A DNA stretch of 64,000 nt from JALORV01 sp963712485. Its GTDB lineage: Bacteria > Pseudomonadota > Gammaproteobacteria > Burkholderiales > Burkholderiaceae_F. The notes beneath the pieces were generated by a model. The model did not search any database, was not told where the DNA came from, and saw only the letters and a program-made list of their open reading frames with translations. The DNA lies in contig CAVQID010000024.1 in the NCBI GenBank assembly GCA_963712485.1, positions 50,020 through 114,019 on the forward strand. Direction: 5' to 3'. Both the position numbers and the translations under genes were made by a program. Every line of letters begins with the position of its first letter. The stretch's first letter is position 1. Shown in pieces: positions 43,860-54,436 of this stretch.

Positions 43860-44558
43860 ATGCCTCGCTCGCACCGTGAACGACACCGGACGGAACGTAT
43901 TGGTTGGCTGCGGGCCGCCGTGCTCGGGGCCAACGATGGGATCGTGTCGACGGCGAGCCTGGTGCTGGGTGTGGCTGCAGCCAACGCCGCGCGCGGTGAC
44001 GTGCTGCTTGCGGGTATCGCTGGCCTGGTCGCGGGCGCGATGTCGATGGCTGCAGGCGAGTACGTCTCTGTCCGATCGCAGGCGGACACCGAGTCTGCAG
44101 ACCTCAGGCGCGAACGCAGCGAGCTTGCGGCCGATCCCGAGGCCGAGCACCGCGAACTCGCGGGCATCTACGTCAAGCGCGGCCTTGAGCAGCACCTGGC
44201 CGACCAGGTTGCCACCCAGCTGATGGCCCACGATGCCCTGGGTGCGCACGCGCGCGACGAACTCGGCATTTCCGAAACCCTGACCGCGCGACCCATGCAG
44301 GCCGCATTGGCCTCCGCCGCGAGCTTCACCGCGGGCGCGGCGTTGCCGCTGCTGGTCGTGCTAATGGTCCCGGGTGGCGCGCTGACCTGGGGCGTTGGAG
44401 CCAGTTCGCTCGGGTTTCTCGCCGCACTGGGTGCGGTCGCGGCACGTATGGGCGGCGCACCGGCCGCCACCGGGGCGTGGCGAGTCGCGTTCTGGGGCGC
44501 GCTGGCCATGGTCGTCACGGCAGGCATCGGAGCGCTGTTCGGAACGGCGTTCCGTTGA
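43860..44558 (+). CDS. VIT1/CCC1-family iron/manganese transporter
   Basis: A 232-residue membrane protein with five helices. Family motifs: LRAAVLGANDGIVSTASLVL, GLVAGAMSMAAGEYVSVRSQ, a charged cytoplasmic metal-binding helix (RRERSELAADPEAEHRELAG), and C-terminal helices with GAALPLLVVLMVPGG. Plant VIT1 and yeast CCC1 export Fe2+/Mn2+ from the cytoplasm. The bacterial homologue probably detoxifies or effluxes these metals. Confidence 0.9.
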   Translation: MPRSHRERHRTERIGWLRAAVLGANDGIVSTASLVLGVAAANAARGDVLLAGIAGLVAGAMSMAAGEYVSVRSQADTESADLRRERSELAADPEAEHRELAGIYVKRGLEQHLADQVATQLMAHDALGAHARDELGISETLTARPMQAALASAASFTAGAALPLLVVLMVPGGALTWGVGASSLGFLAALGAVAARMGGAPAATGAWRVAFWGALAMVVTAGIGALFGTAFR

Positions 44559-44594
44559 AGCCGGTTCCCGCCTCGGTCCGGTCGAGGCGCCGCG

Positions 44595-45119
44595 TCAGCC
44601 GTCATGGCCGGCGATCGCTCCCGGCGAAGTCCCGAAGAACATCGACATCATTCGTTCCGATCCCACGACACGGCTGAGTTCGCGCACGACACAGTAGTTG
44701 AGAATCAGGACGAGAAGGACAATCTGGATGCCGACGAAATGCGGCCAGACAATCTGAGCGAGCATCTTCGCGTTGGCGCCGGCAAGGCTGCCGGTCTCCT
44801 TCCAGAAGTCGACAAGGCGCTCGAGGTAGTGAATGAAGGTCGCGATACCGAAGTAAATGGCCGTCTTCCACGCGACGTTGTATGCCAGCGGCCGGTCCGG
44901 AAAGCGATTGATCGCCGGCAGCAGGTCCGCGAGCAGTACGGCCTTGCCGAGGATCAGGGATCCCATCGCAATCTGTGCCGAGGAGATGACCGGCAGCCCG
45001 GTACCTTGCGTCAGCAGTGCACGGACGAGCCCGACGATGTGCAGGGCGACAAAGAAAAAGAGTGTCGGTGGCAGGAGGGCAAGCAGTTCCTCCTTCAACT
45101 TTTCCGAAAGTTTGCTCAT
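44595..45119 (-). CDS. Hypothetical inner-membrane protein coupled to the RND pump
   Basis: A 174-residue protein starting MSKLSEKLKEELLALLPPTL, with four hydrophobic segments (FFFVALHIVGLVRALL; AQIAMGSLILGKAVLLADLL; KTAIYFGIATFIHYLERLV; FVGIQIVLLVLILNYCVVRE). No family is recognised with confidence. The ATG overlaps the RND permease stop (ATGA), so expression is coupled to the efflux pump and the product may be an accessory of it. Confidence 0.65.
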   Translation of the reverse strand: MSKLSEKLKEELLALLPPTLFFFVALHIVGLVRALLTQGTGLPVISSAQIAMGSLILGKAVLLADLLPAINRFPDRPLAYNVAWKTAIYFGIATFIHYLERLVDFWKETGSLAGANAKMLAQIVWPHFVGIQIVLLVLILNYCVVRELSRVVGSERMMSMFFGTSPGAIAGHDG

Positions 45120-48100
45120 GGGGGACGATGCCTTTGCCGAGGGTGTGGCGCCGCGTCGGCGCCCCACGCCGGTAGATTCGGGCGCATGTCGGCGGTGTCC
45201 GCGGTGTCGTGTCCGAACAGCCGCCTCACGACCACGAAGAACAGCGGCACGAACAGCAGTCCCAGGAAGGTTGCCGCGACCATGCCACCGAAAACGCCGG
45301 TGCCAATCGCGTTCTGGCTGCCCGACCCGGCGCCTGTCGCGAGCGCCAGCGGCAGCACGCCACCGCCGAAGGCGAGCGAGGTCATCAGGATCGGCCGCAG
45401 TCGCAGGCGCACCGCTTCGAGCGTGGCCGGCACGAGCGCGACGCCGTCGTGGATCTGCTTCATCGCGAACTGGATGATCAGGATGGCGTTCTTCGCCGAC
45501 AGGCCGATCGTCGTCAGCAGGCCGACCTGGAAGTACACATCGTTGGACAGCTCGCGTCCGGTGGCGGCGAGCAGCGCGCCGAGCACGCCGAGCGGCACGA
45601 TCAGCAGTACCGCAATGGGGATCGACCAGCTTTCGTACAGCGCGGCAAGACAGAGGAACACGACGATGATCGAAAGCCCGTAGAGCAGCGGTGCCTGTGC
45701 GCCCGACAGCCGCTCCTCGTACGACAGCCCGGTCCATGCCACGCCGAATCCCGGTGGCAGCTGCGCGGCCAGGCGTTCCATCGCCGCCATCGACTCGCCG
45801 GAGCTGCTGCCCGGCGCCGCCTGGCCCTGGATCTGCACCGCGGGCGCACCGTTGAACCGCTCCAGCCGTGGCGAGCCGAAGGTCCAGCGGCCGCGCGCGA
45901 ACATCGAGAAGGGCACCATGTCACCCTGCGCATTGCGCACGTACCATTTGTCGAGGTCCTCGGGGACCATCCGGTACGGCGCGTCGGCCTGCATGTAGAC
46001 CTTCTTCACGCGGCCCTTGTCGATGAAGTCGTTGACGTAGGCACTGCCCCAGGCCGCAGCCAGCGTGGCGTTGACGTCCGCCATCGACAGTCCCAGCGTG
46101 CCGGCATGCACGGTGTCGATATCGATGCTGAACTGCGGCGTGTCTTCCTGCCCGTTCGGTCGCACCGCCACCAGCGTGGGCTCCTTCGCCGCCAGCGCGA
46201 GCAACTGGTTGCGCGCGGCCATCAGCGCTTCGTGCCCCTGGCCGGCACGATCCTGCAGGTACATGTCGAAGCCGCTGGCGACGCCGAGTTCGAGCACGGC
46301 CGGCGGCGCAAACGCGAACACGAGCGCGTCGCGCAGCTTGGAAAGGGCCGCCATCGCGCGCGCCGCGACCGCCTTCACGCTGTTCTGCGCGCCCGGTCGC
46401 TCCGCCCAGTCCCTGAGCCTCACGAAGGCGATTCCCGCGTTCTGGCCGCTGCCGGAAAACGAGAAGCCGGCGACGGTGAAAAGCGCCTGCACGGTTTCCT
46501 TTTCGTCCTCCAGGAAGTGGCGCTCGACCTGGCGCAGCACGCCGAGCGTGCGTTCCTGCGTCGCGCCGGCCGGCAGCACGACCTGCGAGAACAGGATGCC
46601 CTGGTCCTCGTCGGGCAGGAACGAGGTCGGCAGACGCAGCACGAGAAAGACCCCGAGCACGATCATCACCGCATACGCCACGAGCCAGCGCGCCGGCCGC
46701 TCGAGCGAGCGTCCGACGATGCGGCGGTACAGCGCGCTGCCGCGGTCGAAGAACCGGTTGAAGGCGCCGAAGAAGCCGGTCGTTGCCCCGTGCGAACCCT
46801 TCTCGACCGGTTTGAGCAGCGTGGCGCACAGCGCGGGCGACAGGATCAGCGCGACCATCACCGACAGCAGCATCGCCGAGGCCATCGTCACCGAGAACTG
46901 TCGGTAGATGACGCCGGTGGAGCCGCCGAACAGCGCCATCGGAATGAACACCGCCGCCAGCACCAGCGCAATACCAACCAGCGCGCCGGTGATCTGGCCC
47001 ATCGATTTCCGGGTGGCCTCCTTCGGCGACAGTCCTTCCTCGCTCATCAACCGCTCGACGTTCTCGACGACGACGATCGCATCGTCGACCAGCAGGCCGA
47101 TCGTCAGCACGATGCCGAACATCGTCAGTACGTTGATCGAGAAGCCGAGTGCCAGCATCACCGCGAACGTGCCGAGCAGCACCACCGGCACCGCGATCGC
47201 CGGGATCAGCGTGGCGCGCAGGTTCTGCAGGAACAGGTACATCACCAGCACGACAAGCACGAACGCCTCGATCAGCGTCTTGACCACCTCGCGGATCGAC
47301 AGCCGGATGAAAGGAGTCGTGTCGTAGGCGACGACCGCCTTGAGCCCGGGCGGAAAGAAGCGCTCAAGCTCGGTGACCTTGGCCTTGACTGCGTCGGCGG
47401 TATCGAGCGCGTTGGCTCCCGTCGCCAGCCGCACTGCGAGACCCGACGATGGCTTGCCGTTGAAGAAGGAGACCGTGCCGTAGTTCTCGCCGCCGAGTTC
47501 GACGCGCGCCACATCACGCAGCCGCACCGTGGCGCCCGAGGGCCCGGTGCGCAGCACGACCGCTTCGAACTGCGCTGGGGTCTGCAGGCGGCCCTGCGCC
47601 GAGATCGTTGCGTTGAGTTGCTGCCCCGGCACGGCCGGCAGGCCGCCGAGTTGCCCGGCTGCGAGCTGCGACGTTCTGTGCGCGGATCGCGGCCGCGACG
47701 TCGGCCGGCGTGAGCTTGTAGTTGATCAGCTTGTTCGGATCGAGCCAGATCCGCATCGCATATTGCGAGCCGAACAGCGTCAGTTCCCCCACGCCCGGTA
47801 CGCGGCTCAGGATCTCCTGCACGTTGGCGGCGACGTAGTCGGCGATGTCGGTGCGGTTCATCGAGCCGTCTTCGGAGTAGAAACCGATGACCATGATGAA
47901 GTTGCGCACCGACTTAACGACCGTGACACCCTGCTGCTGCACCTCCTGCGGCAACTGCGACTCGGCGAGCTTCAGCTTGTTCTGCACCTGCACCTGCGCG
48001 ATGTCGGGGTCGATGCCCGCGTTGAACGTGAGGACGATCGACGCCGAGCCGGCACTGTCGCTGGTCGACGTGATGTAGCGCAGGCCGTCGAGCCCCGTCA

Positions 48101-48305
48101 TCCGTTGTTCGATGATCTGGGTGACCGTGTCTTCAACGGTCTTGGCCGAGGCGCCCGGATAGGTCGCGCTTACCGTGATCGTCGGCGGGGCGATGCTCGG
48201 ATACTGTGCAATCGGCAGGCGGAAGATCGACAGCGCACCCGCCAGCATGATCACCAGCGCGATGACCCAGGCGAAAATGGGCCGATCGATGAAGAAGCGC
48301 GACAT
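45116..48305 (-). CDS. RND multidrug efflux permease (HAE1 family, AcrB/MexB-like), one frame break
   Basis: A 1062-residue inner-membrane trimeric proton/drug antiporter. Start: MSRFFIDRPIFAWVIALVIM. ITVSATYPGASAKTVEDTV and the helix-4 motif LTIGLLVDDAIVVVENVERL carry the proton-relay aspartates. FLPDEDQGILFSQVVLPAGA and the C-terminal SLAFGGGVLPLALATGAGSG are diagnostic. One extra base near 47670 separates AAIRAQNV from QLAAGQLGGLPAVPGQQL. Without it the protein is continuous and of normal length, so an error is likely. It follows its adaptor gene; no outer-membrane factor gene is adjacent. Confidence 0.88.
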
Positions 48306-48338
48306 CGGATGAGTACCGCGAGTTCGATGCGGACCTGA

Positions 48339-49550
48339 TCAGGAGCGCGGTGACTTGCCGGCGGCCGGCGCGGGCGCCGCTGCCGCACCCGTCGCCGCTG
48401 GCGGAGTCGCGCCGTTGACGCCACCCGTTTCGACGGGCTGCACCGCCGCGCCCGGTCGTGCCCGCTGCAGCCCCTCGACAATGACGCGCTCGCCCGGCTT
48501 CAGCCCCGCGTCGATCAGCCAGTCGCTGCCCAGGGTTCGTGCAGTCTTGAGCACGCGAGCCTCGACCATGTTGTCCGGCCCGACCACCATCGCGACCGCC
48601 TGACCCTTGTTGTCACGCGTCACGGCCTGCTGCGGCACCAGGATCGCGTCTTCGCGCACCCCTTCCTCGAGCGCGGCCCGAACGTACATATTGGGCAGCA
48701 AAATGCCGTCCGGATTCGGGAACAGCGCGCGCAGCGTGATCGCCCCGGTGGAGGCATCGACGGTGACGTCCGAGAACTGCAGCATGCCCTCGTGCGGATA
48801 GCTGGAGCCGTCTTCCAGCTGCAGCGTGACGCGCGCCGCATCGTCGCGACTCCGCTTCAGCTGACCGCTCGCCATCGCGCGCCTGAGGCGCAGCACATCG
48901 CTGCTGGACTGCGTCACGTCGACGTACATCGGATTCATCTGCTGGATCGTGACGAGCGGTGCGGGTTGGTTCGCCGTGACCAGCGCCCCGGCCGTCACCG
49001 ACGATTTGCCGGTGCGGCCTGAAATGGGCGCATTGACCGTCGTGTAGCCAAGATTGATACGCCCGGCCTCGGCTGCGGCCCGGGCCGATGCGAGATCGGC
49101 CTCGTTCTGGCGCAGCGTTGTCGCGGCATCCTCGTACGCCTGCTGGCTGACGAACTTGATTGCGACCAGTTCCTTGGCGCGTTCAAGATTGCGGCGTGCG
49201 GTCTGCACGCTCGCCTCGGCCTTCGCCACGGCAGCGCGTGCGCTGTCGTAGGAGGCCTGGTAGGTTGCGGCATCAAGCCGGTACAGCGTGCTGCCCGCTT
49301 TGACCTCTGCGCCTTCGGTAAACGTCCTCGACTGGATGATGCCGGTGACCTGGGGCCGCACCTCCGCAATCAGAGTCGGCGCCGTGCGGCCTGGCAGTAC
49401 GGTCTTGATCGCGACGCTCTGCGGCTTGACGGTGACGACCGTGACCTGCGGCGCGGCGCGCGCCGGCTCAGGCGCAGTGGTCTTGTTGCAGCCGGCGGCG
49501 AGTGCAGCGATGGCGACAGCGACCAGCGGGAGCGCAAGCGAATGACGCAT
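48339..49550 (-). CDS. RND efflux periplasmic adaptor (MFP, AcrA/MexA-like) lipoprotein
   Basis: A 403-residue membrane-fusion protein. Its lipoprotein signal ends at the lipobox ALAAGC. Barrel-sandwich and hairpin domains follow: AEVRPQVTGIIQSRTFTEGA, a coiled-coil (ARAAVAKAEASVQTARRNLE), LGYTTVNAPISGRTGKSSVT, and the membrane-proximal domain (PNPDGILLPNMYVRAALEEG). It links the RND permease to an outer-membrane channel. It is first in the operon, 33 bases before the permease. Confidence 0.92.
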   Translation of the reverse strand: MRHSLALPLVAVAIAALAAGCNKTTAPEPARAAPQVTVVTVKPQSVAIKTVLPGRTAPTLIAEVRPQVTGIIQSRTFTEGAEVKAGSTLYRLDAATYQASYDSARAAVAKAEASVQTARRNLERAKELVAIKFVSQQAYEDAATTLRQNEADLASARAAAEAGRINLGYTTVNAPISGRTGKSSVTAGALVTANQPAPLVTIQQMNPMYVDVTQSSSDVLRLRRAMASGQLKRSRDDAARVTLQLEDGSSYPHEGMLQFSDVTVDASTGAITLRALFPNPDGILLPNMYVRAALEEGVREDAILVPQQAVTRDNKGQAVAMVVGPDNMVEARVLKTARTLGSDWLIDAGLKPGERVIVEGLQRARPGAAVQPVETGGVNGATPPAATGAAAAPAPAAGKSPRS

Positions 49551-49758
49551 TGTTCATGCTAACAGTTGAGGCGGAGGGTGCGGGCTCGTCCCCCCCGTGA
49601 CGATACGGCGACAGGAACGTCGCGCAAGCCAGCAGTGGTGATGTGGGCTTCGCGCCTTGGGACATCTAAACCGCCACCGGCGCTTCCCGCGTGATAATCA
49701 CAGCCGCACGGGCGCGTCGGCCGGTCGTGGTGGCATCGGCGCGGATCCCGAGACTGCC

Positions 49759-50283
49759 ATGGCCCAAGTGGAGCAATGCGTGCACAGAAGAATCTTTATC
49801 GTCGTGGTGCTGGTCGTTGCGGGCTGCGCCGCGCCCCAGGAACAAAAGACGCGGCTTATCACGCCGTTCAATTATGCCGAGCATGACCGGTACCTCTCGC
49901 CGACGAATGCAACGCTGCGCGGGCAGGCACAACTGCGCTCCGAGGCCAGCGGCATCGTCCAGACCTGCGCCGGCAGCCAGGTCCTTGCCGTGCCTGCGAC
50001 GACGTTCTTTCGCGAGATGATGGAAGTGGTCAAGCGCGGACAGCAACCGCAGGTCGCCAATGAAATCGATCCGGTCTACCGGTCCATCATCAAAGTGGGT
50101 CAGTGCGACTCCCGGGGCAGCTTCGTGATCACGAACATGGCGCCGGGTACCTGGATCGTGACCACCGAAGTCGCGTGGTCCACAAGCAGTTCGCGCCAAA
50201 GTGTCGCCCTGATGCGTGAAGTGATCGTCGCCAGCGGCGACAACCCGCAATTCCTCCTGACCGATGCGGATCGGGTTCGGTGA
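49759..50283 (+). CDS. Predicted lipoprotein of unknown function
   Basis: About 174 residues. The N-terminus (MAQVEQCVHRRIFIVVVLVV) leads to a lipobox VVAGC, so the mature protein is membrane-anchored and periplasmic. A globular body follows (TPFNYAEHDRYLSPTNATLR; VLAVPATTFFREMMEVV; SRGSFVITNMAPGTWIVTTE). A GTG at 49780 is an alternative start. No family is recognised with confidence. Divergent from the RND operon. Confidence 0.65.
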   Translation: MAQVEQCVHRRIFIVVVLVVAGCAAPQEQKTRLITPFNYAEHDRYLSPTNATLRGQAQLRSEASGIVQTCAGSQVLAVPATTFFREMMEVVKRGQQPQVANEIDPVYRSIIKVGQCDSRGSFVITNMAPGTWIVTTEVAWSTSSSRQSVALMREVIVASGDNPQFLLTDADRVR

Positions 50284-50395
50284 CATGCGGGATGGGCCGA
50301 AGGGGTAGCGTCCCGGCCGCCGCTGTCGGACCAGGACGCAGTCAACAACACTCGCCCATTCCGGGCCGTCGGTCAGGCCGGAGACAATAGCGGCC

Positions 50396-51190
50396 ATGGG
50401 TCCCTCACGCATTGTCTGCCTGACGGAGGAAACCACCGAGTGGCTCTACCTGCTCGGAGAACAGGACCGCATTGTCGGCATCAGTGGCTATACGGTGCGG
50501 CCGCGCAGGGCGCGCGCCGAAAAGCCCCGGGTCAGTGCGTTCCTCGACGGCCGCGTGGATCGCATCCTCGAACTCGAACCCGACCTCGTCGTCGGCTTCT
50601 CCGATTTGCAGGCGGTACTCGCCGACAAGCTCATCCGCGCGGGCCTCAACGTGCTGGTGACCAACCAGCGCAGCGTGGCGGAGATCTTTGCGACCCTGCG
50701 GCTGATCGCGTCCATCGTGGGCGCCACCGACGGCGCGGAGGCGTGGATTGCCGACTGCGAGCGGCGTCATCGGGCGATCATCGCCGCCGCCGCTGTCTGG
50801 CCGCTACGACCTCGTGTCTACTTCGAAGAATGGGACGAACCGATGATCAGCGCCATCCACTGGGTCTCGGAACTCGTTGCGATTGCCGGGGGGCAGGACA
50901 TATTCCCCGAACTGGCACGGCAGAAGATGGGGCGCGACCGCGTAGTGGCCGATGCGCTGGAGCCGGTCCGCCGGGCGCCGGATCTCATCATCGGCTCCTG
51001 GTGCGGGAAGAAGTTTCGTCCCGATCGAGTTGCCGCGCGCCCGGGCTGGGCGCAGGTTCCAGCCGTTCGCAATGGGCAACTCCACGAAATCAAGTCCTGC
51101 GACATCCTGCAGCCGGGACCGGCGGCGTTGACCGACGGCTTGGAGCGGCTGCACCGGTTATGTGCCGAGTGGTCAACCGGAAAGAACTAG
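50396..51190 (+). CDS. Cobalamin-binding / periplasmic-binding-like protein (BtuF-like)
   Basis: A 264-residue class III substrate-binding fold. RIVCLTEETTEWLYLLGEQD, VGISGYTVRPRRARAEKPRV, LELEPDLVVGFSDLQAVLAD and the cross-domain FEEWDEPMISAIHWVSELVA match the cobalamin/iron-chelate binding family. No signal peptide is seen, so it may be a cytoplasmic member of this family. No partner permease genes are nearby. Confidence 0.78.
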   Translation: MGPSRIVCLTEETTEWLYLLGEQDRIVGISGYTVRPRRARAEKPRVSAFLDGRVDRILELEPDLVVGFSDLQAVLADKLIRAGLNVLVTNQRSVAEIFATLRLIASIVGATDGAEAWIADCERRHRAIIAAAAVWPLRPRVYFEEWDEPMISAIHWVSELVAIAGGQDIFPELARQKMGRDRVVADALEPVRRAPDLIIGSWCGKKFRPDRVAARPGWAQVPAVRNGQLHEIKSCDILQPGPAALTDGLERLHRLCAEWSTGKN

Positions 51191-51706
51191 TGCGGATGCG
51201 GGCTAATCTTGGTTGCATAAAAGTAAGCAAAAACATATGCATAGAGAAGTTTAGTAATGTTATTTATGAACTATTTGGCCTCAAAATCCCCGCCCCCAGA
51301 CCAGCCGGCAGTGAAGGCAGTGAATTGACACCGCGGTCCACTCCTCGGCCCGGTCGGCCTTGTGAGTAAGAAGACGGCAGCGGGTGCGCGTCTGCAGTCA
51401 ATCAGCGGTGCGTGAACCACCACGAAGGTCGGCCCTCCGACGGAGTCTATTGCTCAAGTCCTACGCTAGGCCCGGCTGAGGGCTGTCGGAACGGTGAGAC
51501 CCGATTCCGCCTATCGCCGGCTTCGGGGCAGCAACTTCGGGGCAGCAAAGTTCTGACCTAAACCGTGCTGTCCCCCAAATGGCGTCAGGTGCGTTGTCGA
51601 GATTGCCAGCGCGGCCGAGAATCCACAAACAGCCACGGCCTCGGCGCCGTGTCGACGTCAAGGTGGAACGCGTCGGGCTCTGCCTGAAGGGCCAGTGGAG
51701 TACGTC
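51191..51706. other. Long intergenic region with low-GC patch and tandem repeat
   Basis: About 515 bases without a convincing gene. Bases 51212-51290 are distinctly AT-rich against a GC-rich background, and a perfect 14-base tandem duplication lies at 51521-51548. The ligase ribosome binding site (GGAG, 51697-51700) ends the region. It may hold remnants of a mobile element. Confidence 0.5.
51521..51548. repeat. Perfect 14-base tandem duplication
   Basis: CTTCGGGGCAGCAA occurs twice without spacing (51521-51534 and 51535-51548). Confidence 0.9.
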
Positions 51707-53230
51707 ATGCTTGAGCTCGCGACGCTGATTTCGCGTCATGCGCGGTATCGCCCCAATGCGACGGCCGTCGTCTTTGAGGGTGAACGCCTCAGTTACCGGG
51801 AGTTCTGGGTACGAGTCGCGCGCGTGGGCAACATGTTGCGCGGGCTGGGACTCGGTCGCGGGGACAAGATAGCGACGGTAGCCGCCAATTCTCTGGAGCT
51901 GCTGGAGTTGTACTGGGCGGTGCCGTCGATCGGCGCCACGCTCGTGCCGTTGTCTCCGTTGCTGCTCAATGAAGGGCTGGCGAGCCTGCTGCGCGGCGCC
52001 GACGCGCGCTGCGTCGTGGCACAAGCGTCGATGCGGCCGGTGCTCGACGCGATCAGGGACCAGCTTCCGCCGCATGTTCTGCTGATCGGTGAAAGAAGCA
52101 GCGGCTTCGCCGACTATCAATCCCTTGTCACCGCCCAGTCCGACACGCTCGAGCCGGCCGTGGTTGCGTCAGACGAGCTCTTTAACATCATGTTCACGAG
52201 TGGCACGACCGGTCTGCCGAAAGGCATCATGCACACGCATTTCGTGCGCGCGATGTATTGCATGCTGATGGGGGCGACTTTCCGCATGACGCCGGAGTCG
52301 CGGACCCTGCACACCGGCGCCATCGTGTTCAACGGTGCATTCGTCACGCTGATGCCGACGTTCTATCTCGGCGGCACCTACATACTTCATCGTCAGTTCG
52401 ACCCTCAAGAGACGATAGCGACGATCGAGCGTGAGCGTGTGACGCACGTGATGCTCGTCCCGGCACAGATCGTGGCGCTGCTCAACTCGCCTCACTTTGA
52501 ACCCAACCGCCTCGCGTCGCTCGAGTGCGTCCTGTCGTTGGGAGCGCCGCTCCTGCAGCAGGACAAGGATCGGCTGAACGCAGCATTGCCCGACCGGTTC
52601 TATGAGCTCTATGGACTGACCGAAGGCTTTGTCACCATCCTGGACCGCGACGACGCGGTCCGCAAGAGCGGGTCGGTCGGTGTACCTACGCCGTTCTTCA
52701 AGGTCCGCATCGTGCGCGACGACGGTAGCGACGCCGCGCCGGGCGAAATCGGTGAAATCGTCGGTCGCGGGCCGATCATGATGACCGGCTACTACAAGCG
52801 GCCTGATCTGACCGCGCAGGCCATCCAGGAAGGATGGGTTCACTCCGGCGACATGGGCTATCTCGATGAGGACGGCTACCTGCACCTCGTGGATCGCATG
52901 AAAGACATGATCGACTCGGGCGGCGTAAAGGTGTATCCGCGCGACGTCGAGGAAATCGTGGCGCGCCATCCCGATGTGCAGGAAGTCGCGGTTTTCGGTG
53001 TGCCGCACGAAAAATGGGGTGAGACGCCGTTGGCCGCTGTCATTCTTCGGAGCGGCGCGACCGTCACCGCTCGGGAGCTTCGCGACTGGATCAACGGTCG
53101 CGTCAGCGCTCGATATCAGCGAGTTTCCGATGTGCTGTTCATGAGTGACTTCCCGAGGAGCGCTGCCGGCAAGACTTTGAAGCGCGAACTACGCGATCCT
53201 TTCTGGGCATCGCACGGTCGAAAAATATAG
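51707..53230 (+). CDS. AMP-binding acyl-CoA ligase (ANL superfamily)
   Basis: A 507-residue cytoplasmic ligase activating a carboxylic acid as acyl-AMP and then acyl-CoA. A3 motif: IMFTSGTTGLPKGIMHTH. A5: FYELYGLTEGFVTIL. A7: GWVHSGDMGYLDEDGYLHLV. A8: DRMKDMIDSGGVKVYPRDVE. A10 with the catalytic lysine: PRSAAGKTLKREL. GGAG is eight bases before the ATG. The substrate (fatty or aromatic acid) is not deducible. SMP-30 and OsmC genes follow on the same strand. Confidence 0.9.
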   Translation: MLELATLISRHARYRPNATAVVFEGERLSYREFWVRVARVGNMLRGLGLGRGDKIATVAANSLELLELYWAVPSIGATLVPLSPLLLNEGLASLLRGADARCVVAQASMRPVLDAIRDQLPPHVLLIGERSSGFADYQSLVTAQSDTLEPAVVASDELFNIMFTSGTTGLPKGIMHTHFVRAMYCMLMGATFRMTPESRTLHTGAIVFNGAFVTLMPTFYLGGTYILHRQFDPQETIATIERERVTHVMLVPAQIVALLNSPHFEPNRLASLECVLSLGAPLLQQDKDRLNAALPDRFYELYGLTEGFVTILDRDDAVRKSGSVGVPTPFFKVRIVRDDGSDAAPGEIGEIVGRGPIMMTGYYKRPDLTAQAIQEGWVHSGDMGYLDEDGYLHLVDRMKDMIDSGGVKVYPRDVEEIVARHPDVQEVAVFGVPHEKWGETPLAAVILRSGATVTARELRDWINGRVSARYQRVSDVLFMSDFPRSAAGKTLKRELRDPFWASHGRKI

Positions 53231-53263
53231 CGCGGCGATCGTCACCGGAGAAACGGAGGACGC

Positions 53264-54371
53264 ATGAGAGGGTTCCTCGGGGTGCTTGCGCTGGGGGCTT
53301 TGGGGCTTGTCGCCTACTTGTCGCTGTGGCCGGTACCGATAAAGGCTGTCGCCTGGAAATCGTCTGCGGCGCCCGGATACATGGCACCGCACGCAGTCAA
53401 TGAAAAGCTTGCCCGGCTTAATCTCATCTCGTTGGGTGCGGAGGCGGGTCCGGAGTACATTGTTTTGGCCCGCGACGGCAAGCTCTATGCGGCAGTCGCC
53501 AGTGGTCGGATCCTGAGGATGGATCCCGACGGTTCCGCACAGGAGGTTTACGCAGAGACTGGCGGACGCGTCCTTGGATTTGATTTCGATGCTGCGGGCA
53601 ACCTCATCGCCGCGGACGCACTCAAGGGGCTGCTTGCCATCAGTCCGGACCGCAGGGTCGCGCTGCTCGCCGATCGGGCGGCCGGCGAACCGATCCGGTA
53701 TGCGGACGCCGTCGTGGTCGCGAACTCCGGCAAGATCTACTTCACCGATGCCTCGGGCCGTTTTCCACCCGCCCAGTGGGGAGGAACGTTCGAGGCGGCT
53801 GTACTGGACATCCTGGAGCAATCTGCGACCGGGCGGGTGCTCGAATACGACCCTGCCGCGAGGACGACGCGCGTCCTTGCCCGCGGCCTGAGCTTCCCCA
53901 ACGGCATCGCGCTGAGCCGTGATCAGCGCGCGCTGTTCGTTGCCGAGACAGGCCGGTTTCGTGTCTGGAAGATCGACGCTGCGGCTGTCAATCTCGATGT
54001 GCTGGAGGGCTCACCCAAGGCGACCGTTGTGCTCGACAACTTGCCGGGCTACCCCGGACAACTTGATGCGCGGCCTGGAGGGCAGGATCTGGCTGGGCTT
54101 CACCGGACCGCGGAGTCCGCCGGTCGACAAGATGGCCGACAAGCCATGGTTGCGTGAAATGACCTTGCGCCTGCCTCGCATGTTCTGGCCGCTGCCAAAG
54201 AAATACGGTCACGTCGTCGCGTTCACAGAAGAGGGCAAGGTGGTCGCCGATCTGCAGGATCCCTCCGGAGACTATCCGGAAACCACCGGCGTCACTGAAA
54301 CCGCGGATCGTTTGTATGTGCAGAACCTAACGCTTGCGTCGATCGGCTGGCTGCCGAATCGACAGCATTGA
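53264..54371 (+). CDS. SMP-30/strictosidine synthase-like beta-propeller, one frame break
   Basis: About 368 residues with an N-terminal membrane helix or signal (MRGFLGVLALGALGLVAYLS), then a six-blade propeller: LYAAVASGRILRMDPDGSAQ, NSGKIYFTDASGRFPPAQWG and LEYDPAARTTRVLARGLSFP. These fit PF03088/SMP-30 proteins, often lactonases. One extra G near 54055 separates DNLPGYP from DNLMRGLEGRIWLGFTGPRS. Deleting it restores the normal C-terminus (VTETADRLYVQNLTLASIGW). It lies 33 bases after the ligase gene, probably in its operon. Confidence 0.78.
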
Positions 54372-54436
54372 CGATCCAGTCGCTGCCGGAACAACTGGCG
54401 TGGGTGATGACCGGCGAGGTCTGTCAGGAGTCCACC

